Below, piece after piece: positions 25,459-33,590 of a DNA stretch of 64,000 bases. Positions within the stretch are counted from its first letter, which is position 1, and every line of letters starts with the position of its first letter. Under the pieces are notes generated by a model. That model was not told the DNA's origin and made no database searches. It saw only the letters and a list, made by a program, of their open reading frames with translations. Source of the stretch: Spirosoma radiotolerans (GTDB lineage Bacteria; Bacteroidota; Bacteroidia; Cytophagales; Spirosomataceae); NCBI RefSeq assembly GCF_000974425.1, contig NZ_CP010429.1, positions 6,216,501-6,280,500 on the forward strand, written 5' to 3'. The position numbers and the translations under genes were made by a program.

Positions 25459-25523
25459 GATTCTTTTGGTTTTCAGGCCATAGCGACCGTTGGTTGCCTT
25501 GGCATCGAAGAGCCAAAAGAATC
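25459..25523 (+). repeat. Inverted repeat in the rpmD-rplO leader
   Basis: GATTCTTTTGG (25459-25469) and CCAAAAGAATC (25513-25523) are exact complements around a 43-base loop, followed by ATCTTTTT. It could be an attenuator or a leader element. Confidence 0.55.
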
Positions 25524-25630
25524 ATCTTTTTAACACTAAATAGCGGCAAAAGCGGTACAATAAATGGGTAAGAGTCGGTTTATAGCTACTCATACATTCA
25601 GTATTCTGCTTCTTTTGTCTAAACAATCAA

Positions 25631-26107
25631 ATGAATTTAAGCAACCTTAGACCGGCAAAGGGTTCCGTTAGAGAGCGCAAGCGAGTCGGACGCGGACAAG
25701 GATCAGGCATGGGCGGTACGTCTACGCGTGGTCACAAAGGAGCGCAGTCACGCTCAGGTTACAGTCGTAAAACACACTTTGAAGGTGGTCAGATGCCTCT
25801 TCAACGTCGTGTACCGAAATTCGGCTTTAAGAACATTAACCGCGTCGAATATAAACCTCTTAACCTGGATTCGATTCAGGCATTGGTCGATGAAACCAAC
25901 GTTACTGTAGTTGACATGGAATTTCTGCTTCAGCATGGTCTGGTAAGCAAAAAAGACCTTGTTAAAGTACTTAGCCGGGGTGAATTGACAACAGCAATCG
26001 AAGTTCACGCCCATGCTTTTTCAAGCAGCGCTAAAGAAGCAATTGAAAAAGCGGGTGGTAAGGCGATCGTGCCTGCCAAACATGCAAAAGAGGAAGCAGC
26101 TAACTAA
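25631..26107 (+). CDS. rplO: 50S ribosomal protein L15
   Basis: 158 residues. N-terminal Gly/Arg-rich arm (RKRVGRGQGSGMGGTSTRGHKGAQSRSG), then the globular domain. A late-assembly protein. A 182-base leader with its own promoter-like element precedes it. Confidence 0.97.
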   Translation: MNLSNLRPAKGSVRERKRVGRGQGSGMGGTSTRGHKGAQSRSGYSRKTHFEGGQMPLQRRVPKFGFKNINRVEYKPLNLDSIQALVDETNVTVVDMEFLLQHGLVSKKDLVKVLSRGELTTAIEVHAHAFSSSAKEAIEKAGGKAIVPAKHAKEEAAN

Positions 26108-26139
26108 GTTGTGAGCACCGTAACGGCCGACATACTTTT

Positions 26140-27459
26140 ATGAATCGACTCATCACCACGTTTAAGAATATTTTTGCAATTGACGAGCTGCGGGGTCGTA
26201 TCCTGAACACGTTGTTATTTATAACAGCGTTTCGTCTTGGTTCGGCCATTGTATTGCCTGGCGTTGACCCTAACAAACTAAATCTTAATCCGCAGGGATT
26301 ACTTGGTTTGCTGGACACCTTTTTAGGTGGCGCGTTCAGTAAGGCGTCGATTTTTGCATTGGGAATCATGCCGTACATTTCGGCTTCGATTGCTATCCAG
26401 TTGCTTACCCTGGCCTTGCCTTACTTCCAGAAAATGCAGAAGGAAGGTGAATCAGGTCGTAAGCGATTGAATCAAATTACTCGGGTGCTTACGATTGGTG
26501 TAACGGCAGTACAGGCAATTACCTACATTCGTACGACGATTCCTCAAGAAGCGTTATTGATTGATCGGGGATTGTTCACCATTTCTTCTTTGTTCATTCT
26601 GACGGCCGGTACCATCTTCTGCATGTGGCTGGGCGAACGGATTACGGATAAAGGCATTGGCAATGGTATTTCCATGATCATTATGATCGGGATTGTATCG
26701 CGTCTACCAGGCGCTATCTATGGAGAAGCACTTTCCCGTGGTACGGGCGGTAGCTTACTCTTCGTTTTGGAGCTGGTCGGTCTGTTTTTCGTAATTATGG
26801 GCGCTGTTGTACTGACACAGGCTGTCCGTCGCATTCCTATTCAATACGCAAAACAGGTTATTGGTAATAAAGTAGTTGGTGGCCAACGTCAATATCTACC
26901 GCTTAAGTTGAATGCAGCTGGTGTTATGCCAATTATCTTCGCTCAAGCATTGATGTTTATTCCGACTTACGTTGCAGGTTTATTCGCTGAGAAAAGTGAT
27001 TTTGCCGCCAGTGTGCAAAACGCATTTCAGAGTTATACAACCTGGCAGTATAACCTGCTTTTTTCCCTGTTGATTATCATCTTTACGTTCTTCTACACAG
27101 CTATTTCGGTTAACCCGGTTCAGATTGCTGACGACATGAAGCGTAGTGGTGGGTTTATTCCGGGTGTTAAGCCAGGTCTTCAGACATCGGAATACATCGG
27201 AACTGTTCTTGATCGTATCACCTTGCCTGGCGCCGTTATGCTGGCAATTGTGGCTATCTTACCCGCTATTGCCAATTTACTGGGTATGACAAGCGGGTTT
27301 GCACAGTTTTTCGGTGGAACATCGCTCTTAATTATGGTCGGTGTTGTTCTTGATACACTGCAACAAGTTGAAAGCTATCTATTGATGCGTCGGTACGAAG
27401 GGTTGATGAAGTCAGGCCGAGTACAGGGACGTGCCAATAGCGAGACAGTAGCCGCTTAA
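26140..27459 (+). CDS. secY: Protein translocase subunit SecY
   Basis: 439 residues, ten predicted membrane helices. Clear SecY segments: GRILNTLLFITAFRLGSAIVLPGVD at TM1, FALGIMPYISASIAIQLL (TM2), GERITDKGIGNGISMIIM (TM4) and NPVQIADDMKRSGGFIPGVKPG (cytoplasmic loop). It is the channel of the Sec translocon. The gene sits between rplO and map without adk, unlike in many other phyla. Confidence 0.98.
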   Translation: MNRLITTFKNIFAIDELRGRILNTLLFITAFRLGSAIVLPGVDPNKLNLNPQGLLGLLDTFLGGAFSKASIFALGIMPYISASIAIQLLTLALPYFQKMQKEGESGRKRLNQITRVLTIGVTAVQAITYIRTTIPQEALLIDRGLFTISSLFILTAGTIFCMWLGERITDKGIGNGISMIIMIGIVSRLPGAIYGEALSRGTGGSLLFVLELVGLFFVIMGAVVLTQAVRRIPIQYAKQVIGNKVVGGQRQYLPLKLNAAGVMPIIFAQALMFIPTYVAGLFAEKSDFAASVQNAFQSYTTWQYNLLFSLLIIIFTFFYTAISVNPVQIADDMKRSGGFIPGVKPGLQTSEYIGTVLDRITLPGAVMLAIVAILPAIANLLGMTSGFAQFFGGTSLLIMVGVVLDTLQQVESYLLMRRYEGLMKSGRVQGRANSETVAA

Positions 27460-27464
27460 TTAAC

Positions 27465-28304
27465 ATGAGTAGTTCCGACAAAAAGGATAAAATGATTTTT
27501 TACCGAAGCGATGAAGAAATTGCTTTGATAAAAATCAGCGCACAGGTACTTGGGAAAGCCCACGCAGAAGTAGCCAAGCTTATCCGTCCTGGCATTGCCA
27601 CGAAGGAACTTGATAAGGTTGCAGAAACGTTCATTAAAGATAATGGTGGCTCTCCATCATTCTTAGGGTACAACAAATTTCCGGCTTCACTTTGTATCTC
27701 GGTTAACGACGTTGTTGTGCATGGATTTCCGAGCAAGTATGAACTCCGCGACGGTGATATTATTTCGATTGACTGCGGGGTCAAGCTAAACGGCTACCAT
27801 AGTGATAGTGCTTATACCTATCCTGTTGGTGACGTTAGCCCAGCTGTTCGTCGGTTGCTGACCCGCACAAAAGAGTCCCTTTATCTTGGGGTTGACAAAG
27901 CGGTTGATGGAAATCGGGTTGGAGACATTGGCTTCGCAATCCAAACGTACGCAGAGAAGTTCGGGTATTCCGTGGTCCGTGAGTTAGTTGGTCATGGCGT
28001 TGGCCAGGACCTGCACGAAGCACCTGAGGTGCCTAATTACGGTAAACGCGGACAAGGTCCTAAATTGCGTGAAGGGATGATTCTGGCGATTGAGCCTATG
28101 ATTAACTTCGGCAAAAAAGGGGTTGTTCAGGAACGTGATGGCTGGACCATTCGGACTGTTGATCGTAAGCCTTCGGCCCACTTCGAGCATACGGTGGCCG
28201 TACGAAAAGGGAAGCCCGAAATTCTGACAACCTTTGAATACATAGAAGCAGTTACCGCCAATACAAGCCTGATGGTTGATACACAGGAACTGATAGCGGC
28301 TTAA
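27465..28304 (+). CDS. map: Methionine aminopeptidase, type I
   Basis: 279 residues. Metal ligands of the M24 fold are all visible: D and D in SIDCGVKLNGYHSDSAYT, H in GHGVGQDLHEAP, E in AIEPMINFG and E in HFEHTVAV. It removes the initiator Met from new proteins. Start 5 bases after secY. Confidence 0.97.
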   Translation: MSSSDKKDKMIFYRSDEEIALIKISAQVLGKAHAEVAKLIRPGIATKELDKVAETFIKDNGGSPSFLGYNKFPASLCISVNDVVVHGFPSKYELRDGDIISIDCGVKLNGYHSDSAYTYPVGDVSPAVRRLLTRTKESLYLGVDKAVDGNRVGDIGFAIQTYAEKFGYSVVRELVGHGVGQDLHEAPEVPNYGKRGQGPKLREGMILAIEPMINFGKKGVVQERDGWTIRTVDRKPSAHFEHTVAVRKGKPEILTTFEYIEAVTANTSLMVDTQELIAA

Positions 28305-28311
28305 AGCACAT

Positions 28312-28530
28312 ATGGCAAAGCAGAATTCTATAGAACAGGATGGTGTGATTTTAGAGGCATTATCGAATGCAATGTTTCGGGTCGAACTGGCCAACAAGCA
28401 TGAGGTAATTGCTCACATCTCTGGCAAAATGCGGATGAATTACATCAAGATTTTGCCCGGAGATCGCGTAAAGTTGGAAATGTCGCCTTACGATTTAAGC
28501 AAGGCGCGGATTGTGTATCGGTACAAATAG
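28312..28530 (+). CDS. infA: Translation initiation factor IF-1
   Basis: 72 residues, the standard length, with the S1-like OB fold: AMFRVELANKHEVIAHISGKMRMNYIKILPGDRVKLEMSPYDLSKARIVYRYK. It blocks the A-site during initiation. 7 bases after map. Confidence 0.97.
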   Translation: MAKQNSIEQDGVILEALSNAMFRVELANKHEVIAHISGKMRMNYIKILPGDRVKLEMSPYDLSKARIVYRYK

Positions 28531-28536
28531 GTCTAT

Positions 28537-28606
28537 AGTTTACGGTTTGTAGTTTACGGTTGTTTTCAATCGAATACTGAAAGCCGAAAACCGAAAACCG
28601 AAAACT
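28537..28606. repeat. Word-type imperfect inverted repeat, infA-rpmJ gap
   Basis: The left arm (28537-28568) has AGTTTACGGTTTGTAGTTTACGG; the right arm (28575-28606) has three CCGAAAA units and ends AAAACT. Same word family (TTTACGG / CCGAAAA) as at 19108 and 30342. Confidence 0.7.
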
Positions 28607-28615
28607 TTTAAAATC

Positions 28616-28732
28616 ATGAAAGTTAAAGCGTCAATCAAGAAACGTAGTGAAGACTGCGTCGTGATCCGTCGGAAAGGAAAGCTGTACGTGATCAACAAAA
28701 AGAATCCCCGTTATAAACAAAGACAAGGCTAA
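28616..28732 (+). CDS. rpmJ: 50S ribosomal protein L36, zinc-free type
   Basis: 38 residues read directly: ATG at 28616, TAA at 28730-28732. It starts MKVKASIKKRSEDCVVIRRK and ends NPRYKQRQG. Of the four zinc ligands of the C-plus form only one Cys (C14) remains, so this is a C-minus paralogue, as is usual in Bacteroidota. Confidence 0.95.
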   Translation: MKVKASIKKRSEDCVVIRRKGKLYVINKKNPRYKQRQG

Positions 28733-28734
28733 GC

Positions 28735-29112
28735 ATGGCACGTATTGCAGGTGTTGATATTCCAGATAAAAAGCGTGGCGAAATTGCGCTGACGTATATT
28801 TTCGGCATTGGTCGTAGCCGTGCTAAGAAAATTCTGACCGATGCTGGTATCAGCGTTGATAAGAAAGCCAGCGAATGGACAGATGACGAAGCGAGCGCTG
28901 TCCGTAACGCGATCTCGAACGAATACAAGGTTGAAGGTCAACTGCGCTCAGAAGTACAGTTGAGCATCAAACGGTTAATGGACATCGGTTGCTACCGGGG
29001 TCTGCGGCACCGGAAAGGCTTGCCCGTTCGTGGTCAGCATACGAAAAACAACTCCCGTACCCGGAAAGGTAAGCGGAAGACAGTTGCCAATAAGAAGAAA
29101 GTAACGAAATAA
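28735..29112 (+). CDS. rpsM: 30S ribosomal protein S13
   Basis: 125 residues: ARIAGVDIPDKKRGEIALTYIFGIGRSRAKKIL, then the basic tail RGLRHRKGLPVRGQHTKNNSRTRKG. Part of the head-to-50S bridges. 2 bases after rpmJ. Confidence 0.97.
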   Translation: MARIAGVDIPDKKRGEIALTYIFGIGRSRAKKILTDAGISVDKKASEWTDDEASAVRNAISNEYKVEGQLRSEVQLSIKRLMDIGCYRGLRHRKGLPVRGQHTKNNSRTRKGKRKTVANKKKVTK

Positions 29113-29113
29113 T

Positions 29114-29208
29114 TAATCGGTCGCTCATCGTCATACGACTCATTTGTGGTTATCCAATGAATCTTTTAGGATAACAAGTAATGAAAACCGATGACACATT
29201 GACGATTA
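29114..29208. repeat. Word-type imperfect inverted repeat, rpsM-rpsK gap
   Basis: The left arm 29114-29155 (TAATCGGTCGCTCATCGTCAT...GGTTATCC) faces the right arm 29169-29208 (GGATAAC...CCGATGACACATTGACGATTA). Confidence 0.6.
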
Positions 29209-29218
29209 CCTACAAACA

Positions 29219-29614
29219 ATGGCTCAAGCAAAACGCAAAGACAAAGCGAAAAAGCGGGTGGTAATTGTTGAACCCGTCGGTCAGGTACACATCCGGGCTA
29301 CGTTCAACAACATCATCATTTCGATCACCAACATGAACGGCCAGGTTATTTCCTGGGCATCGGCCGGTAAAATGGGCTTCCGTGGCTCTAAGAAAAACAC
29401 GCCGTACGCTGCTCAGACAGCCGCTTCCAACTGTGCTGCCGTTGCCCACGATTTGGGTATGCGCAAAGCAGAAGTTTTCGTGAAAGGTCCTGGATCAGGT
29501 CGTGAATCGGCCATCCGTACCATTCAGAACTCGGGTATCGAAGTAACGACAATCCGTGATATTACCCCGCTGCCGCACAATGGGTGCCGGCCGCCAAAAC
29601 GTCGTCGCGTATAA
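29219..29614 (+). CDS. rpsK: 30S ribosomal protein S11
   Basis: 131 residues with GQVHIRATFNNIIISITNMNGQVISWASAGKMGFRGSKKNTPYAAQ and the ITPLPHNGCRPPKRRRV tail. It lies on the 30S platform near mRNA. The usual S11 length. Confidence 0.97.
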   Translation: MAQAKRKDKAKKRVVIVEPVGQVHIRATFNNIIISITNMNGQVISWASAGKMGFRGSKKNTPYAAQTAASNCAAVAHDLGMRKAEVFVKGPGSGRESAIRTIQNSGIEVTTIRDITPLPHNGCRPPKRRRV

Positions 29615-29622
29615 TACGGATG

Positions 29623-29684
29623 GCATGAATAGGGACAGGCGACATTTAGTTGTGTCTGTCCAATGTTTCACACTTATTCATTCA
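29623..29684. repeat. Word-type imperfect inverted repeat, rpsK-rpsD gap
   Basis: CATGAATAGGGACAGGCGACA (left) faces TGTCTGTCC plus CTTATTCATTCA (right). The inner stem GGACAG/CTGTCC is perfect. Confidence 0.55.
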
Positions 29685-29691
29685 TTGAAGA

Positions 29692-30297
29692 ATGGCACGT
29701 TACATAGGGCCTAAGGCCAAGATTTCGCGCAAGTTCGGAGAGCCTATCATGGGTCCGAGCAAAGCGCTTCAGAAAAAAAATTACGGACCGGGTATGCACG
29801 GTCGGGGTCGCAAACGGAAACAGTCTGAATATGCGCTCCAGTTGCTGGAAAAGCAGAAGGTAAAGTATACCTATGGTATTTTAGAACGTCAGTTCCGCGC
29901 CTTATTCCACCGGGCACAGGTTCGGGAAGGAATCACGGGTGAGAACCTGCTTAAATTGTGTGAAGCCCGTTTAGATAACACGGTTTATCGCCTGGGCATT
30001 GCTTCTTCTCGTCGGGCGGCCCGTCAGTTGGTTTCCCACAAGCACATCATTGTTGATGGCGAAGTTGTTAACATTCCTTCTTATTCGCTCAAACCTGGTC
30101 AATTGATCGGTGTTCGTGAAAAATCGAAGTCGTTGGAAGCTGTTGCTTCTAGCCTATCGGCCCGTAATACCAAACGGTATAACTGGGTTGAGTGGGATGG
30201 TCAGGAGTTGGTTGGTAAATTCATCAGCTACCCAGAGCGTGACCAGATTCCAGAGAACTTCAACGAGCAAGCAATCGTCGAATTGTATTCGAAATAA
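29692..30297 (+). CDS. rpsD: 30S ribosomal protein S4
   Basis: 201 residues: ARYIGPKAKISRKFGEP at the start and an S4 RNA-binding domain (RLDNTVYRLGIASSRRAARQLVSHKHIIVDG). No zinc-binding Cys cluster in the N-terminal arm (C-minus form). It nucleates 30S assembly and in many bacteria autoregulates the operon. Confidence 0.97.
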   Translation: MARYIGPKAKISRKFGEPIMGPSKALQKKNYGPGMHGRGRKRKQSEYALQLLEKQKVKYTYGILERQFRALFHRAQVREGITGENLLKLCEARLDNTVYRLGIASSRRAARQLVSHKHIIVDGEVVNIPSYSLKPGQLIGVREKSKSLEAVASSLSARNTKRYNWVEWDGQELVGKFISYPERDQIPENFNEQAIVELYSK

Positions 30298-30341
30298 TTT
30301 GGGTTGGCAACTACTCATGCGAGTGCTTGCCATCTTTCTAT

Positions 30342-30432
30342 AGTTTACGGTTTATGGGCGATTGGTTCTCGGGAAGAGGCTGGTCATTAACCCGCAACAA
30401 TACCACCACCGAAGACCTGAAAACCGTAAACA
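30342..30432. repeat. Word-type inverted repeat, rpsD-rpoA gap
   Basis: AGTTTACGGTTT (from 30342) pairs with AAACCGTAAAC (30421-30431). Inner parts pair only loosely. Words are shared with the repeats at 19108 and 28537. Confidence 0.6.
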
Positions 30433-30483
30433 CTATTTCAGTCTTCACGCCAAGGCAGAGAACTGCTTTAAAATACGAAACGT

Positions 30484-31473
30484 ATGTCAATTTTAGCGTT
30501 CCAAATGCCCGACAAAGTCGTAGTGGAGAAAGCTGACGACTTTCACGGGGTATTTGAATTCAAACCCCTTGAAAAAGGATACGGTGTAACAATCGGCAAT
30601 GCGCTACGGCGTATTTTGCTGTCATCTCTGGAAGGATACGCGATTACCAGCGTAAAATTCCCCGGTGTGTTACACGAGTTTTCATCAATCGAGGGCGTCG
30701 TTGAAGACGTGACAGAGATCATTCTGAACCTGAAAATGGTTCGCTTCAAGAAGATCAATGACATGGTCGACAACAAGATCACCGTCAACATTAAGAAGCA
30801 ATCGGTTCTGAAAGCCGGTGATATATCCAAGTTCTCGCCATCGTTCGAAGTGCTGAATCCAGAATTGGAAATTTGCCATATCGACGACACGCGGGATCTG
30901 GAAATGGAAATTTTCGTGGAAAAAGGTCGTGGCTATGTACCAGCTGACGAACCACGGGCCAACGAGTTACCCTTCGGTCATATTCCAATTGATGCTATTT
31001 ACACGCCAATCAAAAACGTGAAATATAGCGTTGAAAACACTCGGGTTGAGCAAAAAACTGACTATGAGCGGTTACTGCTAGACATCGAGACGGATGGATC
31101 GATTCACCCCGAAGAAGCCCTGAAAGGTGCTGCTTATATTCTGATTCAGCACTTTATGTTGTTCTCAGATCAGACGATGACGTTTGAAACGGCGAAACCG
31201 GAAGAGGAAAATGTAGTCGATGAAGAAGTACTGCACATGCGGAAACTTCTGAAAACGTCGCTGGCTGATCTCGATCTGTCAGTACGGGCTTACAACTGCC
31301 TCAAATCGGCCGACGTTCGGACATTGGGCGATCTTGTGCGGTTAGAAATTTCCGACATGATGAAGTTCCGCAACTTCGGTAAAAAGTCGTTGACGGAGCT
31401 TGAGCAACTTGTTGCAGAGAAAAACCTGACGTTCGGTATGGACGTTGCAAAGTACAGATTAGACGAAGACTAA
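30484..31473 (+). CDS. rpoA: DNA-directed RNA polymerase subunit alpha
   Basis: 329 residues. The N-terminal dimerisation domain has FEFKPLEKGYGVTIGNALRRILLSSLEGYAITS; the C-terminal domain (about 250-329) has the helix-hairpin-helix block LKSADVRTLGDLVRLEISDMMKFRNFGKKSLTELEQL used for activator and UP-element contact. An inverted repeat lies on each side of the gene. Confidence 0.98.
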   Translation: MSILAFQMPDKVVVEKADDFHGVFEFKPLEKGYGVTIGNALRRILLSSLEGYAITSVKFPGVLHEFSSIEGVVEDVTEIILNLKMVRFKKINDMVDNKITVNIKKQSVLKAGDISKFSPSFEVLNPELEICHIDDTRDLEMEIFVEKGRGYVPADEPRANELPFGHIPIDAIYTPIKNVKYSVENTRVEQKTDYERLLLDIETDGSIHPEEALKGAAYILIQHFMLFSDQTMTFETAKPEEENVVDEEVLHMRKLLKTSLADLDLSVRAYNCLKSADVRTLGDLVRLEISDMMKFRNFGKKSLTELEQLVAEKNLTFGMDVAKYRLDED

Positions 31474-31476
31474 GCT

Positions 31477-31536
31477 AGTTTGTGATTTGTAGTTTGTAGT
31501 TCGTAGCTACAGACTACAAACTACAAACCACACACT
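31477..31536. repeat. Word-type inverted repeat, rpoA-rplQ gap
   Basis: The left arm 31477-31506 (TTTGTGATTTGTAGTTTGTAG units) and right arm 31509-31536 (CTACAAACTACAAACC) pair almost fully with a loop of only two bases. It is the clearest example of the class. Confidence 0.8.
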
Positions 31537-31543
31537 TACTATA

Positions 31544-32161
31544 ATGAGACACGGTAAAAAAGATAATCACCTAAGTCGGACACATTCGCACCGCGAAGCG
31601 ATGTTGCAGAATATGGCGTCGTCGCTGATCCTGCACAAGCGTATTGAAACTACGCTTGCTAAGGCGAAAGAACTCCGCAAATTCGTGGAACCTATCCTGA
31701 CACGGGCCAAAGATGATACCTTCGTGAATCGTCGCGAAGTATTTCGGGCCCTGAATGACAAGGACACGATGAAAGAATTGTTCGGAACAGTGGCCGACAA
31801 GATTGCCAGCCGTCCGGGCGGTTACACACGCATCATCAAGTTGGGCAACCGCTTAGGTGATAACGCTGAAACCTGTTTAATCGAACTGGTAGACTTCAAC
31901 GAGTTACTGTTAGCAGCAGCATCTGAGAAAGCAGCTGCAACGACAACAAAAACCCGTCGTAGCCGCCGTGGAACAGGCGCTCGCACAGCAACCGAAGCGG
32001 CACCTGTTGCTGAAACAGCTGTTGCAGCAACCGCTGAAGAGCCTTCTGCTGAAGTTGTTGAAGACGAAGCACCAGCCGCTCCAGTAGCTGAAGCGACTCC
32101 AACGGAAGAAGCTCCTGCTGCTCCAGCCGCTGAAGACGATTCGACCGAGCCTAAGGCATAA
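31544..32161 (+). CDS. rplQ: 50S ribosomal protein L17 with Ala/Glu/Pro-rich C-terminal tail
   Basis: 205 residues; usual L17 has 115-130. The L17 domain (MRHGKKDNHLSRTHSHREAMLQNMASSLILHKRIETTLAKAKELRKFVEP) ends near residue 120. A basic linker (TRRSRRGTGART) and an acidic Ala/Glu/Pro/Val tail of about 70 residues follow. This last gene of the operon is followed by a promoter-terminator unit and carA. Confidence 0.95.
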   Translation: MRHGKKDNHLSRTHSHREAMLQNMASSLILHKRIETTLAKAKELRKFVEPILTRAKDDTFVNRREVFRALNDKDTMKELFGTVADKIASRPGGYTRIIKLGNRLGDNAETCLIELVDFNELLLAAASEKAAATTTKTRRSRRGTGARTATEAAPVAETAVAATAEEPSAEVVEDEAPAAPVAEATPTEEAPAAPAAEDDSTEPKA

Positions 32162-32177
32162 GTCAACGTGTGTTAAG

Positions 32178-32208
32178 TTGCGGAACACGGCTGGGATGAC
32201 TACTTTTG
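32178..32208 (+). promoter_or_regulatory. Strong Bacteroidota-type promoter after rplQ
   Basis: TTG at 32178-32180, a 20-base spacer and TACTTTTG at 32201-32208 match the -33/-7 consensus well. It starts a transcript that would meet the terminator at 32400. Confidence 0.65.
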
Positions 32209-32212
32209 CAAA

Positions 32213-32433
32213 ACTGACCGAAGGCAAAGCCTACTGTCAATGAGTTTAAGAGAACCACATAGTTAATGTTCACAAAAAAGCGACCTGAAACGAGAAAACA
32301 GCTTTATATGGCGACGGGAGTCGACCTGAACGAGTTGCCGAATCGTTCCACCGATGCTAACAGAAAACCAGGTGACTTACACACAAATCATATAGAAATG
32401 GGTTAGCCGTTCAACGGTTAGCCCTTTTTTTTA
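32213..32433 (+). ncRNA. Candidate small RNA or carA attenuator leader
   Basis: About 220 nt between a good promoter and a strong intrinsic terminator, with no credible reading frame. The terminator ends only 24 bases before carA, so the RNA may be a free small RNA or a leader controlling carA. I recognise no known family. Confidence 0.4.
32400..32433 (+). terminator. Intrinsic terminator/attenuator before carA
   Basis: GGGTTAGCCGT-TCA-ACGGTTAGCCC forms an 11-bp stem (two G-T pairs) followed by eight T. Confidence 0.85.
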
Positions 32434-32456
32434 GTCTTTCAAGCCAAAACGCATAC

Positions 32457-33560
32457 ATGAAACATACGCAACAACCTGAAGCCCTGCTGGTTTTACAAGA
32501 TGGGACCGTTTATAAAGGTTTAGCGCTCGGTAAAATAGGTACAGCCGGCGGTGAAATATGCTTCAATACGGGCATGACCGGTTACCAGGAAATCTATACC
32601 GACCCCTCGTACTATGGTCAGGTCATCATCAATACAACCTCACACATCGGTAACTATGGCATTCTGAACAATGCCGAACAGGAATCGAATGGGGTGAAAA
32701 TCCGGGCGATGGTATGCAATTTCTTCTCGAACATTCATTCCCGATACACCGCCGATGGGTCGTTGCAGGATTATTTCGAGCGAGCAAACATCGTTGGTAT
32801 TCATGGTGTCGATACCCGGCAACTTGTCCGCTACATTCGCTCGAAAGGAGTGATGAACTGCATTATCTCTTCCGAAATTCTTGATCCGGCCGTGCTGCTT
32901 GCCGAATTGAACAAGGTGCCGGATATGGATGGGCTCGAACTCTCGTCGGAAGTATGCACCCGGGAAGCGTATGAACAAGGTGATCCAGAAGCAAGCCTGC
33001 GCGTAGCTGTGCTGGATTTGGGCGTCAAACGGAGCATTCTTAGCAATTTTAATCAACGGGGTGTATTCTGCAAGGTATTCCCGGCCCGGACGTCTCACGC
33101 TGAGTTGGCGGCCTGGAAACCGAATGGCTACTTTATTGCGAACGGACCGGGTGATCCGGCCGCTATGCCTTATGCGGTTGAAACCGTTAAACAAGCCCTG
33201 GAAACTGAAAAGCCCTTGTTCGGCATTTGTCTTGGCCATCAGATACTATCGCTGGCGAGTGGTATATCGACCTACAAAATGCATAATGGCCACCGGGGTC
33301 TGAACCATCCGGTCAAAAACCTGATCACGGGGCACTGCGAGGTTACTTCACAAAATCATGGTTTCGCTGTTCGTGCCGAAGAAGTGATGGATCATGCCAA
33401 CGTTGAGCTGACACACATCAATCTGAATGATAAAACCATTGAAGGCATTCGTCGAAAAGATAAACCAGCCTTTTCAGTGCAATATCACCCGGAATCTTCT
33501 CCTGGTCCGCACGATTCCCATTATCTGTTCGATCAGTTTATCGGTATGATGAAGGAATAA
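32457..33560 (+). CDS. carA: Carbamoyl-phosphate synthase small subunit
   Basis: 367 residues. The N-terminal CPSase domain has GEICFNTGMTGYQEIYTDPSYYGQ. The class I glutamine amidotransferase domain has the nucleophile C258 (FGICLGHQ) and the H344/E346 pair (QYHPESSPGPHDS). It supplies ammonia to CarB for arginine and pyrimidine synthesis. carB is not adjacent (the next gene is the convergent helicase). A terminator lies just upstream, so expression may rely on read-through or attenuation. Confidence 0.97.
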   Translation: MKHTQQPEALLVLQDGTVYKGLALGKIGTAGGEICFNTGMTGYQEIYTDPSYYGQVIINTTSHIGNYGILNNAEQESNGVKIRAMVCNFFSNIHSRYTADGSLQDYFERANIVGIHGVDTRQLVRYIRSKGVMNCIISSEILDPAVLLAELNKVPDMDGLELSSEVCTREAYEQGDPEASLRVAVLDLGVKRSILSNFNQRGVFCKVFPARTSHAELAAWKPNGYFIANGPGDPAAMPYAVETVKQALETEKPLFGICLGHQILSLASGISTYKMHNGHRGLNHPVKNLITGHCEVTSQNHGFAVRAEEVMDHANVELTHINLNDKTIEGIRRKDKPAFSVQYHPESSPGPHDSHYLFDQFIGMMKE

Positions 33561-33563
33561 ATT

Positions 33564-33590
33564 GAAAGCCTGGCGAAACCCAGGCTTTCT
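33564..33590. terminator. Shared terminator between carA and the helicase gene
   Basis: GAAAGCCTGG / CCAGGCTTTC with a 6-base loop, T-rich on both sides; it lies between two convergent stop codons. Confidence 0.75.

Noticed and set aside
19107..31543. CRISPR array as explanation for the repeated words
   Set aside because: Words are not identical, there are no spacers of constant length, and no cas gene is present.
32640..33239. 199-codon minus-strand frame
   Set aside because: Antisense to carA, which has all amidotransferase residues.
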